DNA of 64,000 nucleotides from an uncultured Bacilli bacterium (GTDB lineage Bacteria > Bacillota_I > Bacilli_A > RF39 > UBA660): positions 1 to 64,000 of the forward strand of contig CAKOSH010000005.1 in NCBI GenBank assembly GCA_934102215.1. Direction: 5' to 3'. The notes beneath the pieces are model-generated. The model was not told the DNA's origin, ran no database searches, and worked only from the letters and a program-made list of their open reading frames with translations. Below are positions 41,928 through 51,205 of the stretch, piece by piece; position 1 is the first letter of the stretch; each line of letters opens with the position of its first letter. Made by a program: the position numbers and the translations under genes.

Positions 41928-42821
41928 GTTACGGTACCCTGTAATTTTTAGGTAATGCTTATGTAAATATGATGAACTTGTCGAAATGCTTTAGTTACGG
42001 TACCCTGTAATTTTTAGGTAATGCTTATGTGTTATAGATTTTGTGGTTGCTTCTAATGGGTTACGGTACCCTGTAATTTTTAGGTAATGCTTATGAGAAT
42101 ATATTGATACTTTATGGTTAGATAAGTTACGGTACCCTGTAATTTTTAGGTAATGCTTATGATGACAGAAAGTTCTAACCCTACTGAGCAAGTTACGGTA
42201 CCCTGTAATTTTTAGGTAATGCTTATGATTGAACTGTTGGACTGTAAGATTCATCAGGTTACGGTACCCTGTAATTTTTAGGTAATGCTTATGTAGATAA
42301 CTTGAAGTTAGGTTATGGTGGTAGTTACGGTACCCTGTAATTTTTAGGTAATGCTTATGAAAAAAGATGGCTATAAGAGAGGAAAGACAGTTACGGTACC
42401 CTGTAATTTTTAGGTAATGATTATGCTTCAAAAGATGTAATAGGTGGTAAAGTACGTTATGGTATCCTGTAATTTTTAGGTAAGGCTTATGATTCTAAAA
42501 ATTTAAAAGAACTAAAAGTTAGTTACGGTACCTTGGAAAAAATGGTGAAGTATATTCAACATGCATTGGTTGCTGGTGCTTTTGCAGGTTACGGTACCCT
42601 AAATCAAATTTAGTTCTTCTAATTATTAGCATTGGTTGCTGGTGCTTTTGCAGGTTACGGTACCCTGTAATTTTTGGGTAATGCTTATGTTTTAGTAGTA
42701 CCATAAACCCATGTACTATGTTACGGTACCCTGTAATTTTTAGGTAATGCTTATGTCAGAATCGTAGTTATTAAATACCCATTGAGTTATGGTACCCTGT
42801 AATTTTTAGGCAATAATTTTT
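41928..42821 (+). CRISPR. type II CRISPR array, 36-bp repeats, 30-bp spacers
   Basis: Strict 66-base period. The repeat starts GTTACGGTACCCTGTAAT and ends TTTTTAGGTAATGCTTATG. Starts: 41928, 41994, 42060, 42126, 42192, 42258, 42324, 42390, 42456, 42522, 42588, 42654, 42720 and 42786. Copies 1-7 and 13 are identical; 8, 9 and 12 have point changes; 10 and 11 keep only the first 11-13 bases; the last is degenerate at its 3' half. All spacers are 30 bases. Decay at the right end and the leader promoter at the left show plus-strand transcription with new spacers added at 41928, opposite to the cas genes. Spacer targets cannot be found without a search. Confidence 0.97.
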
Positions 42822-42883
42822 GTAAATGATAAAAAATAAATAGTTCGTATTTGATATCGAATACCATTTATAATGACATAGAT

Positions 42884-42917
42884 GTTATAGTACCCTTAAT
42901 AGTAGTTTTTAGGTAAG
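42884..42917 (+). repeat. relic CRISPR repeat
   Basis: GTTATAGTACCCT (from 42884) and TTTTTAGGTAA (about 42906-42916) match the two ends of the repeat with a short interruption. It lies beyond the last recognisable unit and just before cas2, an old eroded copy. Confidence 0.65.
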
Positions 42918-42944
42918 AATAAAGCAAGAATTTGAATTCTTGCT

Positions 42945-43268
42945 TTATTCTATTATTATCATTGAATTATTTGATTCTTTTTCATCATCATTTTTTATAC
43001 CACGCAACATTATCATTTGTTCATACTGTTTCTCTGTTACTTGTAATAATCTTATATTTCCTTTTTCAGGTGTAAACATTTTTACTCTATTTATATGCTT
43101 TGTAATATCATCTTGATTTTTACATATCCTTACGTATATGGAATATTGAATCATTATAAATCCATCATCTATTAAATTATCTCTAAATTTTGAATAATTT
43201 TTTCTATCTTCTATGGTTATTGTTGGCATATCAAACATTAAAATTATTCTCATAAATCTATTTATCAT
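42945..43268 (-). CDS. cas2: CRISPR-associated endonuclease Cas2
   Basis: 107 residues. MRIILMFDMPTI is the ferredoxin-fold first strand with the family aspartate; GFIMIQYSIYVRICKN and IRLLQVTEKQYEQM are the remaining core. Cas2 bridges two Cas1 dimers during spacer capture. It overlaps the cas1 end by 11 bases; ATG 43268 is kept although MRIIL (43253) is also possible. Last gene of the cas9-cas1-cas2 run, next to the trailing end of the array. Confidence 0.93.
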   Translation of the reverse strand: MINRFMRIILMFDMPTITIEDRKNYSKFRDNLIDDGFIMIQYSIYVRICKNQDDITKHINRVKMFTPEKGNIRLLQVTEKQYEQMIMLRGIKNDDEKESNNSMIIIE

Positions 43269-44151
43269 TTATTATATTTGGAAATACCAAACAATTGATT
43301 CCACATTCTAAAGATTTGATATAACTTTTTACTAATAATTCAATAGAGTATTCAACTGTACAATGCATATTATTTGATATTACTTCAAAATTTAATAAAT
43401 TAATTAGTTCCTTCCTTGTATCAAAAGATAATGGAAATTCAATATTATTTTGATTATTATATACGTATAAATCTACAACTGATCTATATGGCTCAATGAG
43501 ATCAAATGCTAGATTAAAATTATTTGTTTTTGAATGATGATGAATTCCTAAAAAACTATTTAATCCAAATTTTACTATTGTTCTTAATATGCAACTCTTA
43601 ATAATTGTATATCCATAATTTAATGCACTATTTATGCTATCATCATAAAATCTAATAAATTGGCTTCCAAATATGCTTCTGAAATACATTTTTGCTGCTA
43701 AACCTTCTCTATTAGTAACATCATTTTTTTCAACTTCATTTTGAAATTGCTTAAGTTTATAAATAACATTTTCATCATGCGTAGTCATCTCTAATGTTAT
43801 AATCTCGTTTTCAATTTTCTTTTTTACTATTGATTGCCACAAATTTGATTTTAACTCCTCTGTTAAACTTAACTGAAATGAAAATGATTCTAATTGTTTA
43901 TAATGATTATTATATGCAAACATAATTGATGCTGGCTCATATTTTTCATCACATATTATAAATGAAATAAAATATTTACTAATTTCTGACAATAATCTAG
44001 CAGTTATAACTGTTTTATTATCTTCTAAAATGATAAAGTTTATGTCTTCTAATGGCACTTTTCTTTCATTATCATTATTAATAATAATTAAATTATTATC
44101 TTTCAATTTCATTTTATCTGATTTTTTAATAACTACTTGTCTATATCCCAT
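43258..44151 (-). CDS. cas1: CRISPR-associated endonuclease Cas1
   Basis: 297 residues, the integrase of spacer acquisition. Metal-binding residues are in place: Glu149 (NREGLAAKMYF), His204-206 (GIHHHS) and Asp217/Glu220 (AFDLIEPYR). Type II-like in length and sequence. Its ATG shares a base with the cas9 stop (TAATG), so translation is coupled. Confidence 0.95.
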   Translation of the reverse strand: MGYRQVVIKKSDKMKLKDNNLIIINNDNERKVPLEDINFIILEDNKTVITARLLSEISKYFISFIICDEKYEPASIMFAYNNHYKQLESFSFQLSLTEELKSNLWQSIVKKKIENEIITLEMTTHDENVIYKLKQFQNEVEKNDVTNREGLAAKMYFRSIFGSQFIRFYDDSINSALNYGYTIIKSCILRTIVKFGLNSFLGIHHHSKTNNFNLAFDLIEPYRSVVDLYVYNNQNNIEFPLSFDTRKELINLLNFEVISNNMHCTVEYSIELLVKSYIKSLECGINCLVFPNIINDK

Positions 44152-47100
44152 TACTCTATTTTTCCTAAAGTATTTAATTTAATTTTTTTAATTTCTTTAA
44201 TTGTTGTTATAGTTAATGGATATTGTCCAGCTGGGTAAAAACTATTAAAAAGGCTATTTTCACCAACTATATCATAATTGTCACCTATATAACTTCCTAT
44301 ATCTATCTTTCCACTTGTAAATCCATTTATATAACAGTAACATTTATTGCCATTTTCTTTTTCTATTTCAACAAAGTCATTTTTAGACAATTCTAATTTT
44401 AGATTATATTTATTTAATAAATTGTTATATGTTTCCTTTTCAGAAGCAGATCTTGATTTCCATAGTGTTATTACATAATCTTTATTCTTTTTTAAATTAA
44501 GAATATCAAATCTATCTAGTCCACAAAAATATAATGCATTTATTTCTTTATCTTGAAATACAAGAATTTTTTGTATTTTTTCTTTTTCAACTATTTTTCC
44601 ATTTATATTATGTCCTTTTCCTTCGTATGGTAATTGTAGTTTAACTTTTTTAATTATTTTTCCTGTTTTATCTTTTGGATATCCATTATTTTTATAAGTA
44701 ATCTCACCATTTTCACAATTTTCCATCCATTTTTTTAACGTTTCATATACTTCTTTTGAACCATTATCTTTATCAATTATTTGTTCTAAATCTTTTTGTT
44801 TAAAATTAGATGCTGTTACTGAAACTCTTTTTGTTATATACTCTTGATTTTCATTTTTCTTATATCCATAAACTGTTTCTTCATGCAAAGAACCCTTAAT
44901 TTTATTTTTAGCAAACACAGGTATTAATGGTTTTACTTCTTCTAATTCATCCTTAGTATATGTATGTAATCCTTTTAGCATAAATCTTTGTTGTGATTCA
45001 TTTCTCTCAAATATCCTTGCTTTTAACTCATTTGTAAAATTTTTATATGGCTGTGGAAATAGTACAGTATATCTATTTTTATTATTTTTTACTAAGTAAT
45101 TGTTATCAATTAAATCTTTATAATATTCTTCTAAAGATTCAGTCTTAATTATCTCTCCTGTTTCTTCATCTATATAATCATCTGTTTCTTCACTTTTATA
45201 AATATAATTATTTTTAAGTAATGATTCTATTGATGCATCAACTTTATTTTCAAAATATCTTTTATATTTTTCATAATTAGTTATTTTTTGAATTATAGAT
45301 TTATTAGAACATGCTATTATACATGCATCCATGGCGTGATGTAAATGATTTTCCCTATTCTTTTTTATATCATTTTCGGCATCTACATCTTTTATGTAAT
45401 ATGATGTTGATTGTAAACTATGAGTTATATTATTTAATCCCCATCTTGTTCTTAGTTTTGATGTTATTGTACCATTTACACTATCTACTAATGGAACATT
45501 TAAATATGCTTTTAAGAATGATGTTAAATATCTTGTTATATATTTTGTATCATTTAAATTTTGATTTCTCATATCATTTTCTATTTCTTGAGTTAGGTTT
45601 GTAAGTAAATAATTATCTTTTTTTTTATCCGAAATATTTAAACTATTAATATATGATTTATACATTGGATAGTTTTCCCATCTTTCTCTATCACTTTTAA
45701 ACCATTCATAAGGTGTTCTATTGCCTTTAATTTGATTTTCCTTTGCTTTTACTAATGTTTTATTAAAATAAGAATCATCAAAAGTCCTTGAATAAGGTAA
45801 AATGTGATCTACTTGTACTATTCCATTATCATATAATTCTTCTATTGTTATTTTTTCTAAACTGTATGGACATATATTTTGTTGTTCTTTCCATAATTTA
45901 TATTTTAATAAATCAAATGATGAAACTTTATTTTCATTTTGAAATTTATTAGGTAATAATTCACATAATTCTTTTTTAATTTTATCATTGTTTTCTTTAT
46001 TTTCTTCTTGATTTCTTTGTATCTTTTTTCTTTCATCAAGACTCTTAGCAAGTTCTCTTGCTGTTTCAATATTTATTTTATATGGCATTCCATATTTTTT
46101 AATAATAGCATTTATTATTTTTCTCGTTTGAGCGAGTGATCTAATAACTCTTTGGTTACTTATTTCATTTTCAGGATTTATAGGCAACAATGTATCAAAT
46201 TTTTCTTTATTAATTGTTAAATCACTAAAATTATATCCAAGTTCGCTCATTGCTTCATTATATAGCATTCCAGTTTTCATTAACTTATTTAAATTTCTAA
46301 TCAAACTTAATGAAAGGTTATTATGATCTTTTAAATTTGGTAAGTGTAATATACATTCAATTAAATTATTATTAATTATTTCACTATTTTCAACTTGCTC
46401 TATAATGTCTTCTTCTGTTTTATAATTTGTAAGTATAACTGCAATTTCATCTAATATTTCAATATTATTTAATAGTTTTTCCCATATATTCTTACCAAAA
46501 GCTCTAGAAAATTCTTTTCTAAATGTGCTTGTTGTTTTTAGTTCTATAAATTTCTTTGAAAATAGTTTTTCTTGCTTAATCTCCTCAAACTTTTCTTGTT
46601 CTTCTTTTGTTAATTCATTTAAATTTACTTCATCATTTTTTTCTAATTTAAGAATTTTTACTTTAAAATTATTTAAGCAATCAATCCATTCTTTTTTACT
46701 TAATTCTAATCCTTTAATTGTTATTGTTTCTTTATCTAAAATTTCTTTTAAATTTTTATATGTTACTGAATCTTTAGTTAAAGCAAGTTCTAATATTTTA
46801 TTTATTTCTTCTTCAGTTAATTTTTCATAATTTTCATTTGGTTTATATTTTAAGTTAACCATCAATGTTAATGCATTAAATATTTCAGCACTTGGAGCCT
46901 GCTTTGGTGCTCTTGGTTCACCAGTATATTTACATGTTCCTGTCATTTTTCCTATCAAGTTTCCACCATATTTAGAATTACCCCCTGGACCTTTTGAATA
47001 GTGCCTTTGACTTGACCATATTTTAATATATTCTTCTTTAAATTTTTCATCTATTAATCCAAATTTTATTTGACAATTTAAAACATTTTCTATGTCATTT

Positions 47101-47750
47101 AATACCATTTCTCTATTAACAGACATTCTATAATCACCAGTAGTATTATGAATTCTATCGTTAAATTTTTCATCTAATGCAAACATTTCAGATATAGTTC
47201 TATAATTCTTTTCATGTATTATTTTTTCATTTTCTTTTATTGAACTTTTTACTTTACCACTATCATCATTATCTTCATCTCTATTTGACTTATATCCTCT
47301 ATGTTTTGCATAATGTACTAATATTATAGCTAGTTCTTCATTGCTTAGTTTTCTATTTAATGCTTCCGTTCTTAATTCAAATGGATTAATATCTTTTTCT
47401 TTATAATAATTATCTATTAGAGTATTATATTGTTCTTTTAAATCTTCATATATATCTGAAATTACATTTTTATTTGATTTTTTAAGAAAATTATATTCTG
47501 CTAATAGATAGCGAATTCTATTTATTCTAAATTTTCTTCTTCTTAATATTCTTCTTGTACCTCTTTTCTCTCTTCTAGCAATATTTTTACTTTCTCCAGT
47601 TTTAACATTTTCTCCAGGACTAAAAATTCTTACACCTGTATCCTTAATTTTATATGGTTCATTATTTTCATTTAATTCAATTAATCCCCATCCAACAGAT
47701 GAAATACCAATATCTAAACCTAGTACATATTTTTTATTTGTATTTTCCAT
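44151..47750 (-). CDS. cas9: CRISPR-associated endonuclease Cas9
   Basis: 1199 residues. RuvC-I LGLDIGISSVGWG with Asp13; arginine-rich bridge helix (about 58-82, RREKRGTRRILRRRKFR); recognition lobe with HYSKGPGGNSKYGGN near 250-264 and an APKQAPSAEIF block; RuvC-II INIETARELAKS with Glu562; HNH VDHILPYSRTFDDS with Asp648/His649; RuvC-III HHAMDACIIA with His804 and Asp808; the rest (about 850-1199) is the PAM-interacting part. Size and motifs lie between compact II-A (S. thermophilus CRISPR1-like) and II-C proteins. AAGGAGGAAAC precedes ATG 47750. All catalytic residues are intact, so the nuclease should be active. Confidence 0.97.
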   Translation of the reverse strand: MENTNKKYVLGLDIGISSVGWGLIELNENNEPYKIKDTGVRIFSPGENVKTGESKNIARREKRGTRRILRRRKFRINRIRYLLAEYNFLKKSNKNVISDIYEDLKEQYNTLIDNYYKEKDINPFELRTEALNRKLSNEELAIILVHYAKHRGYKSNRDEDNDDSGKVKSSIKENEKIIHEKNYRTISEMFALDEKFNDRIHNTTGDYRMSVNREMVLNDIENVLNCQIKFGLIDEKFKEEYIKIWSSQRHYSKGPGGNSKYGGNLIGKMTGTCKYTGEPRAPKQAPSAEIFNALTLMVNLKYKPNENYEKLTEEEINKILELALTKDSVTYKNLKEILDKETITIKGLELSKKEWIDCLNNFKVKILKLEKNDEVNLNELTKEEQEKFEEIKQEKLFSKKFIELKTTSTFRKEFSRAFGKNIWEKLLNNIEILDEIAVILTNYKTEEDIIEQVENSEIINNNLIECILHLPNLKDHNNLSLSLIRNLNKLMKTGMLYNEAMSELGYNFSDLTINKEKFDTLLPINPENEISNQRVIRSLAQTRKIINAIIKKYGMPYKINIETARELAKSLDERKKIQRNQEENKENNDKIKKELCELLPNKFQNENKVSSFDLLKYKLWKEQQNICPYSLEKITIEELYDNGIVQVDHILPYSRTFDDSYFNKTLVKAKENQIKGNRTPYEWFKSDRERWENYPMYKSYINSLNISDKKKDNYLLTNLTQEIENDMRNQNLNDTKYITRYLTSFLKAYLNVPLVDSVNGTITSKLRTRWGLNNITHSLQSTSYYIKDVDAENDIKKNRENHLHHAMDACIIACSNKSIIQKITNYEKYKRYFENKVDASIESLLKNNYIYKSEETDDYIDEETGEIIKTESLEEYYKDLIDNNYLVKNNKNRYTVLFPQPYKNFTNELKARIFERNESQQRFMLKGLHTYTKDELEEVKPLIPVFAKNKIKGSLHEETVYGYKKNENQEYITKRVSVTASNFKQKDLEQIIDKDNGSKEVYETLKKWMENCENGEITYKNNGYPKDKTGKIIKKVKLQLPYEGKGHNINGKIVEKEKIQKILVFQDKEINALYFCGLDRFDILNLKKNKDYVITLWKSRSASEKETYNNLLNKYNLKLELSKNDFVEIEKENGNKCYCYINGFTSGKIDIGSYIGDNYDIVGENSLFNSFYPAGQYPLTITTIKEIKKIKLNTLGKIE

Positions 47751-47763
47751 GTTTCCTCCTTAA

Positions 47764-47783
47764 ATTGTATAGTCTAACTACAT
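47764..47783 (-). promoter_or_regulatory. cas9 promoter box, shared with Csn2-like gene
   Basis: On the minus strand ATGTAGTTAGACTATACAAT, 14 bases before the cas9 start. It differs at one base from the box before the Csn2-like gene. It holds the -10 (TATACA or TACAAT). Confidence 0.65.
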
Positions 47784-47913
47784 ATTCAATAATACTAGTT
47801 TACCAATATTTGGTAATTATGTCTATATAAATTTTATATAAATTATTACATACAAAAAGTACTATTTCTAGTACCTTAATAATTTTAATATTAATTTTTT
47901 AGTATATGCTAAA

Positions 47914-47997
47914 TTATTTATTTTCTATTTTAATTTGACTCCAAGGTCTGTCTGTTTCCAATCTCCAATCATTCTCTAATATTGTATAATATCTCAT
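47914..47997 (-). CDS. 27-aa micro-ORF, second of a coupled pair
   Basis: Starts with ATG 47997 that overlaps the stop TGA of the preceding micro-ORF (ATGA) directly after a run of seven A. It encodes MRYYTILENDWRLETDRP and nine further residues. A -1 slip on the A7 run would fuse both micro-ORFs into one protein of about 54 residues. The Trp/Arg/Asp-rich sequence looks protein-like rather than random. Family unknown. It may be the 3' half of a gene broken by a one-base change. Confidence 0.4.
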   Translation of the reverse strand: MRYYTILENDWRLETDRPWSQIKIENK

Positions 47998-48077
47998 TTT
48001 TTTAGAAAATGATATTTTTTATATTCTTCTGGTATAGCAGGAATAGGATCATCAATATAAATATTATTTTTAATCAT
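47994..48077 (-). CDS. 27-aa micro-ORF coupled to ldh
   Basis: Its ATG (48077) shares one base with the ldh stop (TAATG), the same coupling used by cas1-cas9 and alr-mnmA in this window, with the ldh tail GAAGAG as a ribosome site. The peptide MIKNNIYIDDPIPAIPEEYK ends KYHFLKK at a TGA after A7. Likely the last member of the mnmA-alr-ldh transcript. Not recognised. Confidence 0.4.
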   Translation of the reverse strand: MIKNNIYIDDPIPAIPEEYKKYHFLKK

Positions 48078-48985
48078 TACTCTTCAATCCTTTTAATAGC
48101 CTCTTTTATAACATTAATTGAATTATCTAATTTTTCTTGTTCAGTTCTATTTAGATCAACTTCCATTTTTTTAACAGCACCATCTTTATTAATAACAGTT
48201 GGTGTACTAAAATATATATCATCTTTTTCATCATAACTAGACACTGTAATAATAGTATTTTCATTATTTAATATTGCATTAGTTATTCTTGTTAAGCACA
48301 TAGCAATACCATAATATGTAGCACCTTTTCTTTCAATAATTTCATATGCAGCATTTCTAACTTCATTTTCGATCGTTTCCATTTCGTTAACTGTTAAATA
48401 TTTATCTAATCTTTCACTTCCAATTAAAGCAGAACTCCATAATACAAATTCAGAATCTCCATGTTCTCCAATTACATATGTATGTATGCTTTTTGGATTT
48501 ATATTTACTTTTTCACCAATTAAATATCTAAGTCTTGCTGTATCTAGGCTTGTTCCTGAACCTATTACTTTATTTGGATACATACCTGAATATTTATATG
48601 TAATATATGTCATTATATCAAGAGGGTTAGTAGCAACTAAAAAATATCCTTTAAAATCATTTTTCATTACTTCTGTTATTATTGATTTAAATATTTTTGA
48701 GTTCTTATTTATTAAATCCATTCTAGTTTCGCCAGGATTTTGATTAGCACCAGCAGCAATAACTATTAATTTAGCATCCCTGCAGTCAGTATAGTCTCCA
48801 ACTCTTATATCTATTTTAGATGGTGAAAATGCTAAACAATGATTTAAATCAGCTACTTCTCCTATAATTCTTTCTTTATTAATATCAATAAGTACAAGCT
48901 CATTAACGCTTGTATTTTGGTTTAAAAGTGAAAATGCATAACTCATTCCAACATTACCACAACCTATTATAATTACTTTATTCAT
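48077..48985 (-). CDS. ldh: L-lactate dehydrogenase
   Basis: 302 residues, LDH/MDH superfamily. N-terminal NAD site (GCGNVGMSYAFSL with DINKE), catalytic loop with NPGETRMDLINKN (substrate-binding Arg), NPLDIMTYITYK, and the catalytic His in TYVIGEHGDSEF. The substrate-specificity residue pattern fits lactate rather than malate dehydrogenase. Regenerates NAD+ by reducing pyruvate in fermentation. Start ATG 48985 follows AAGGAGAA; the longer frame from 49018 is rejected. Confidence 0.88.
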   Translation of the reverse strand: MNKVIIIGCGNVGMSYAFSLLNQNTSVNELVLIDINKERIIGEVADLNHCLAFSPSKIDIRVGDYTDCRDAKLIVIAAGANQNPGETRMDLINKNSKIFKSIITEVMKNDFKGYFLVATNPLDIMTYITYKYSGMYPNKVIGSGTSLDTARLRYLIGEKVNINPKSIHTYVIGEHGDSEFVLWSSALIGSERLDKYLTVNEMETIENEVRNAAYEIIERKGATYYGIAMCLTRITNAILNNENTIITVSSYDEKDDIYFSTPTVINKDGAVKKMEVDLNRTEQEKLDNSINVIKEAIKRIEE

Positions 48986-49037
48986 AATTTTATTCTCCTT
49001 ATATAAATATTTTATCATATTAAAAGAAGAATTTGTA

Positions 49038-50084
49038 CTATTCTTCTATATATTTCCTATCTACTCTATCACTTATACTACACATTATTTCATAATTAAT
49101 TGTATCTAAATATTTAGCTATTTCATTGATATGATTATTATCTTTAATAATATAGACAGTATCATTTATATTAATTGTATTATCTATTAAAACAAATAAC
49201 ATATCCATACATATATTACCTATTATTTTATATCTTTTATCATTAATATAAACATATCTACCAGTATTCTTTCTTATAATTCCATCTCTATAACCAATTG
49301 GTACTATTCCTATAACTTCATCTTTAGAAGCAATATATTTACCATCATATCCAACTACTTCACCTGATTTAATATGTTTAATTTCTATAATTTTTGATTT
49401 TAATGAAAAAACACTATCTAAATTTAATTTATCATCAAAACCATACATTATTATACCCATTCTGCATCCATTAACATATTCTTTCTTTTTATAAGTTGTT
49501 ATACATTTACTATTAGGAATATGAACTATTTCTATTTTTGATAAGTCTATATCACTTGTAATATGTTCAAACGTTTTAAATTGTTCATTAGTTATAGTTT
49601 CATCATCTGATTTATAAAGATGAGTGTAAATTCCTTCTAATTTAATATTAGAGTTCATTATAATATTATATACTTTATTTAATTCATCACGAGTACTTAT
49701 ACCAAGCCTATTCATACCTGTGTTTATTTTTATATGACAAGTGAATTTCTTATTTTTAACTTTCATTATATAATCAAGAGAACTAATAGTAAGTGTTATA
49801 TTATTTTGAATAGCTAAATCAATATAACTTATATCAATTGGTTCAAGAACAAGTATTCTTTCATTTGTAATTTTTCTTACTTTTAAAGCTTCATCTAAAG
49901 AAGATACAGCTAAATAATTAGCACCACCTTTTAATATACTTTCTATGCATTTTATACCAAGTCCATAGCAATCTGCTTTTACTACAGCAATATGATATTT
50001 ATAGTTAGATGAATAGTGAACTATTGTTCTAACGTTATTTTGAATCTTTTTTAAATTTATTAATTCATATGTTTCTCTCATCAT
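49038..50084 (-). CDS. alr: alanine racemase
   Basis: 348 residues, PLP-dependent fold III enzyme making D-alanine for peptidoglycan. The PLP lysine lies in AVVKADCYGLG (usually AYGHG, here Cys-Tyr), and NTGMNRLGI, CRMGIIMYG and PIGYRDG are family blocks; the C-terminal domain supplies the second active-site Tyr region (GNICMDMLFV). Start ATG 50084 shares a base with the mnmA stop (TAATG); a longer start at 50099 lies inside mnmA. Confidence 0.92.
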   Translation of the reverse strand: MMRETYELINLKKIQNNVRTIVHYSSNYKYHIAVVKADCYGLGIKCIESILKGGANYLAVSSLDEALKVRKITNERILVLEPIDISYIDLAIQNNITLTISSLDYIMKVKNKKFTCHIKINTGMNRLGISTRDELNKVYNIIMNSNIKLEGIYTHLYKSDDETITNEQFKTFEHITSDIDLSKIEIVHIPNSKCITTYKKKEYVNGCRMGIIMYGFDDKLNLDSVFSLKSKIIEIKHIKSGEVVGYDGKYIASKDEVIGIVPIGYRDGIIRKNTGRYVYINDKRYKIIGNICMDMLFVLIDNTININDTVYIIKDNNHINEIAKYLDTINYEIMCSISDRVDRKYIEE

Positions 50085-51178
50085 TATTTTAAATACCAAA
50101 TATCTTTTCCATCTTTAAATACTTGTTTTATGATTCCTCCCATGATACATTCTTCACCTAAATATACAACGCATGCTTGACCTGGTGTTACTGCTTTACC
50201 ATCTACATATTTAACTTTTATTTGATTATTTTCTAAATATTCTATAGTAACAGGTACATCTTCACTTCTATATCTAAACTTAGCAGTAGCAAAAGTAGGA
50301 TGTTTAGATGATATAAAGTTTACATCTTCAATTAATGCTTCATCTGAAAGTAGATATTTTGAATCACTACCAAATGCTACATAAAGAATATTCTTTTTAG
50401 AGTCTTTACCACATACATAATGACGTTCAGCATCCCCACTAAGTCCAACATTTCTTCTTTGACCAATAGTGTAATTCATAAGACCATTATGTTTACCTAT
50501 GACTACACCAGTTTCAACATCAACAATATCTCCTTCTTTACCTTTTAAATAATTAGATACAAATTGTTGATAATGACGTTCACCTATGAAGCAAATTCCA
50601 GTTGAATCTTTTTTATCAGCAACAGGTAAATGATTTTCATGAGCAATACGTCTTACTTCTTCTTTATTTAAATCCCCTACTGGAAATAACACATCTTTTA
50701 ATTGTTCAGGAGTAACTTGACTTAAGAAATAGGTTTGATCTTTATTGTTATCAACACCTCTTAAAAGTCTATTTCCTTTTATACGAGCATAATGTCCTGT
50801 AGCTATTTTATCAGCACCAAGTCTTTTAGCTTCTTTCTTAAACAAATCAAATTTTATATATTTATTACACATAATATCAGGGTTTGGTGTTCTACCTTTT
50901 TCAAGTTCATTTAAGAAGTACTTAAACACATCATCCCAATATTCTTTAATAAAATCAACTCTATAAAGTGGAATACAAAGTTCATCACAAACAGCCTTAG
51001 CATCTCTATAATCTAGTTCTTGAGGACATACACCATCTGTAATACCTTCTTTATCATTATTAATATTAGAGTCCCAATTCTTCATAAAAAGTCCTACTAC
51101 TTCATAACCTTCTTGTTTAAGTAAATAAGCTGATACTGCTGAATCTACTCCTCCACTCATACCTACTACTACTTTCAT
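50084..51178 (-). CDS. mnmA: tRNA-uridine 2-sulfurtransferase MnmA
   Basis: 364 residues. Adenylates U34 and inserts sulfur in Lys, Glu and Gln tRNAs. PP-loop GMSGGVDSAVSAYLL at the N-terminus, the first catalytic Cys in PNPDIMCNKYIKF and the second in STGICFIGER, plus YTIGQRRNVGLSG. AAGGGAG precedes ATG 51178. First gene of the mnmA-alr-ldh transcript. Confidence 0.96.
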   Translation of the reverse strand: MKVVVGMSGGVDSAVSAYLLKQEGYEVVGLFMKNWDSNINNDKEGITDGVCPQELDYRDAKAVCDELCIPLYRVDFIKEYWDDVFKYFLNELEKGRTPNPDIMCNKYIKFDLFKKEAKRLGADKIATGHYARIKGNRLLRGVDNNKDQTYFLSQVTPEQLKDVLFPVGDLNKEEVRRIAHENHLPVADKKDSTGICFIGERHYQQFVSNYLKGKEGDIVDVETGVVIGKHNGLMNYTIGQRRNVGLSGDAERHYVCGKDSKKNILYVAFGSDSKYLLSDEALIEDVNFISSKHPTFATAKFRYRSEDVPVTIEYLENNQIKVKYVDGKAVTPGQACVVYLGEECIMGGIIKQVFKDGKDIWYLK

Positions 51179-51205
51179 ACTAATACTCCCTTTCGTCTTA
51201 TGTAA

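Noticed and set aside
41991..42704. Minus-strand frames repeating HKHYLKITGYRN
   Set aside because: Translation of the CRISPR repeats; 66 is divisible by three, so the frame stays open by periodicity.
47751..47913. Hidden gene between cas9 and the micro-ORFs
   Set aside because: Only promoter-like AT-rich sequence; no frame with a ribosome site.
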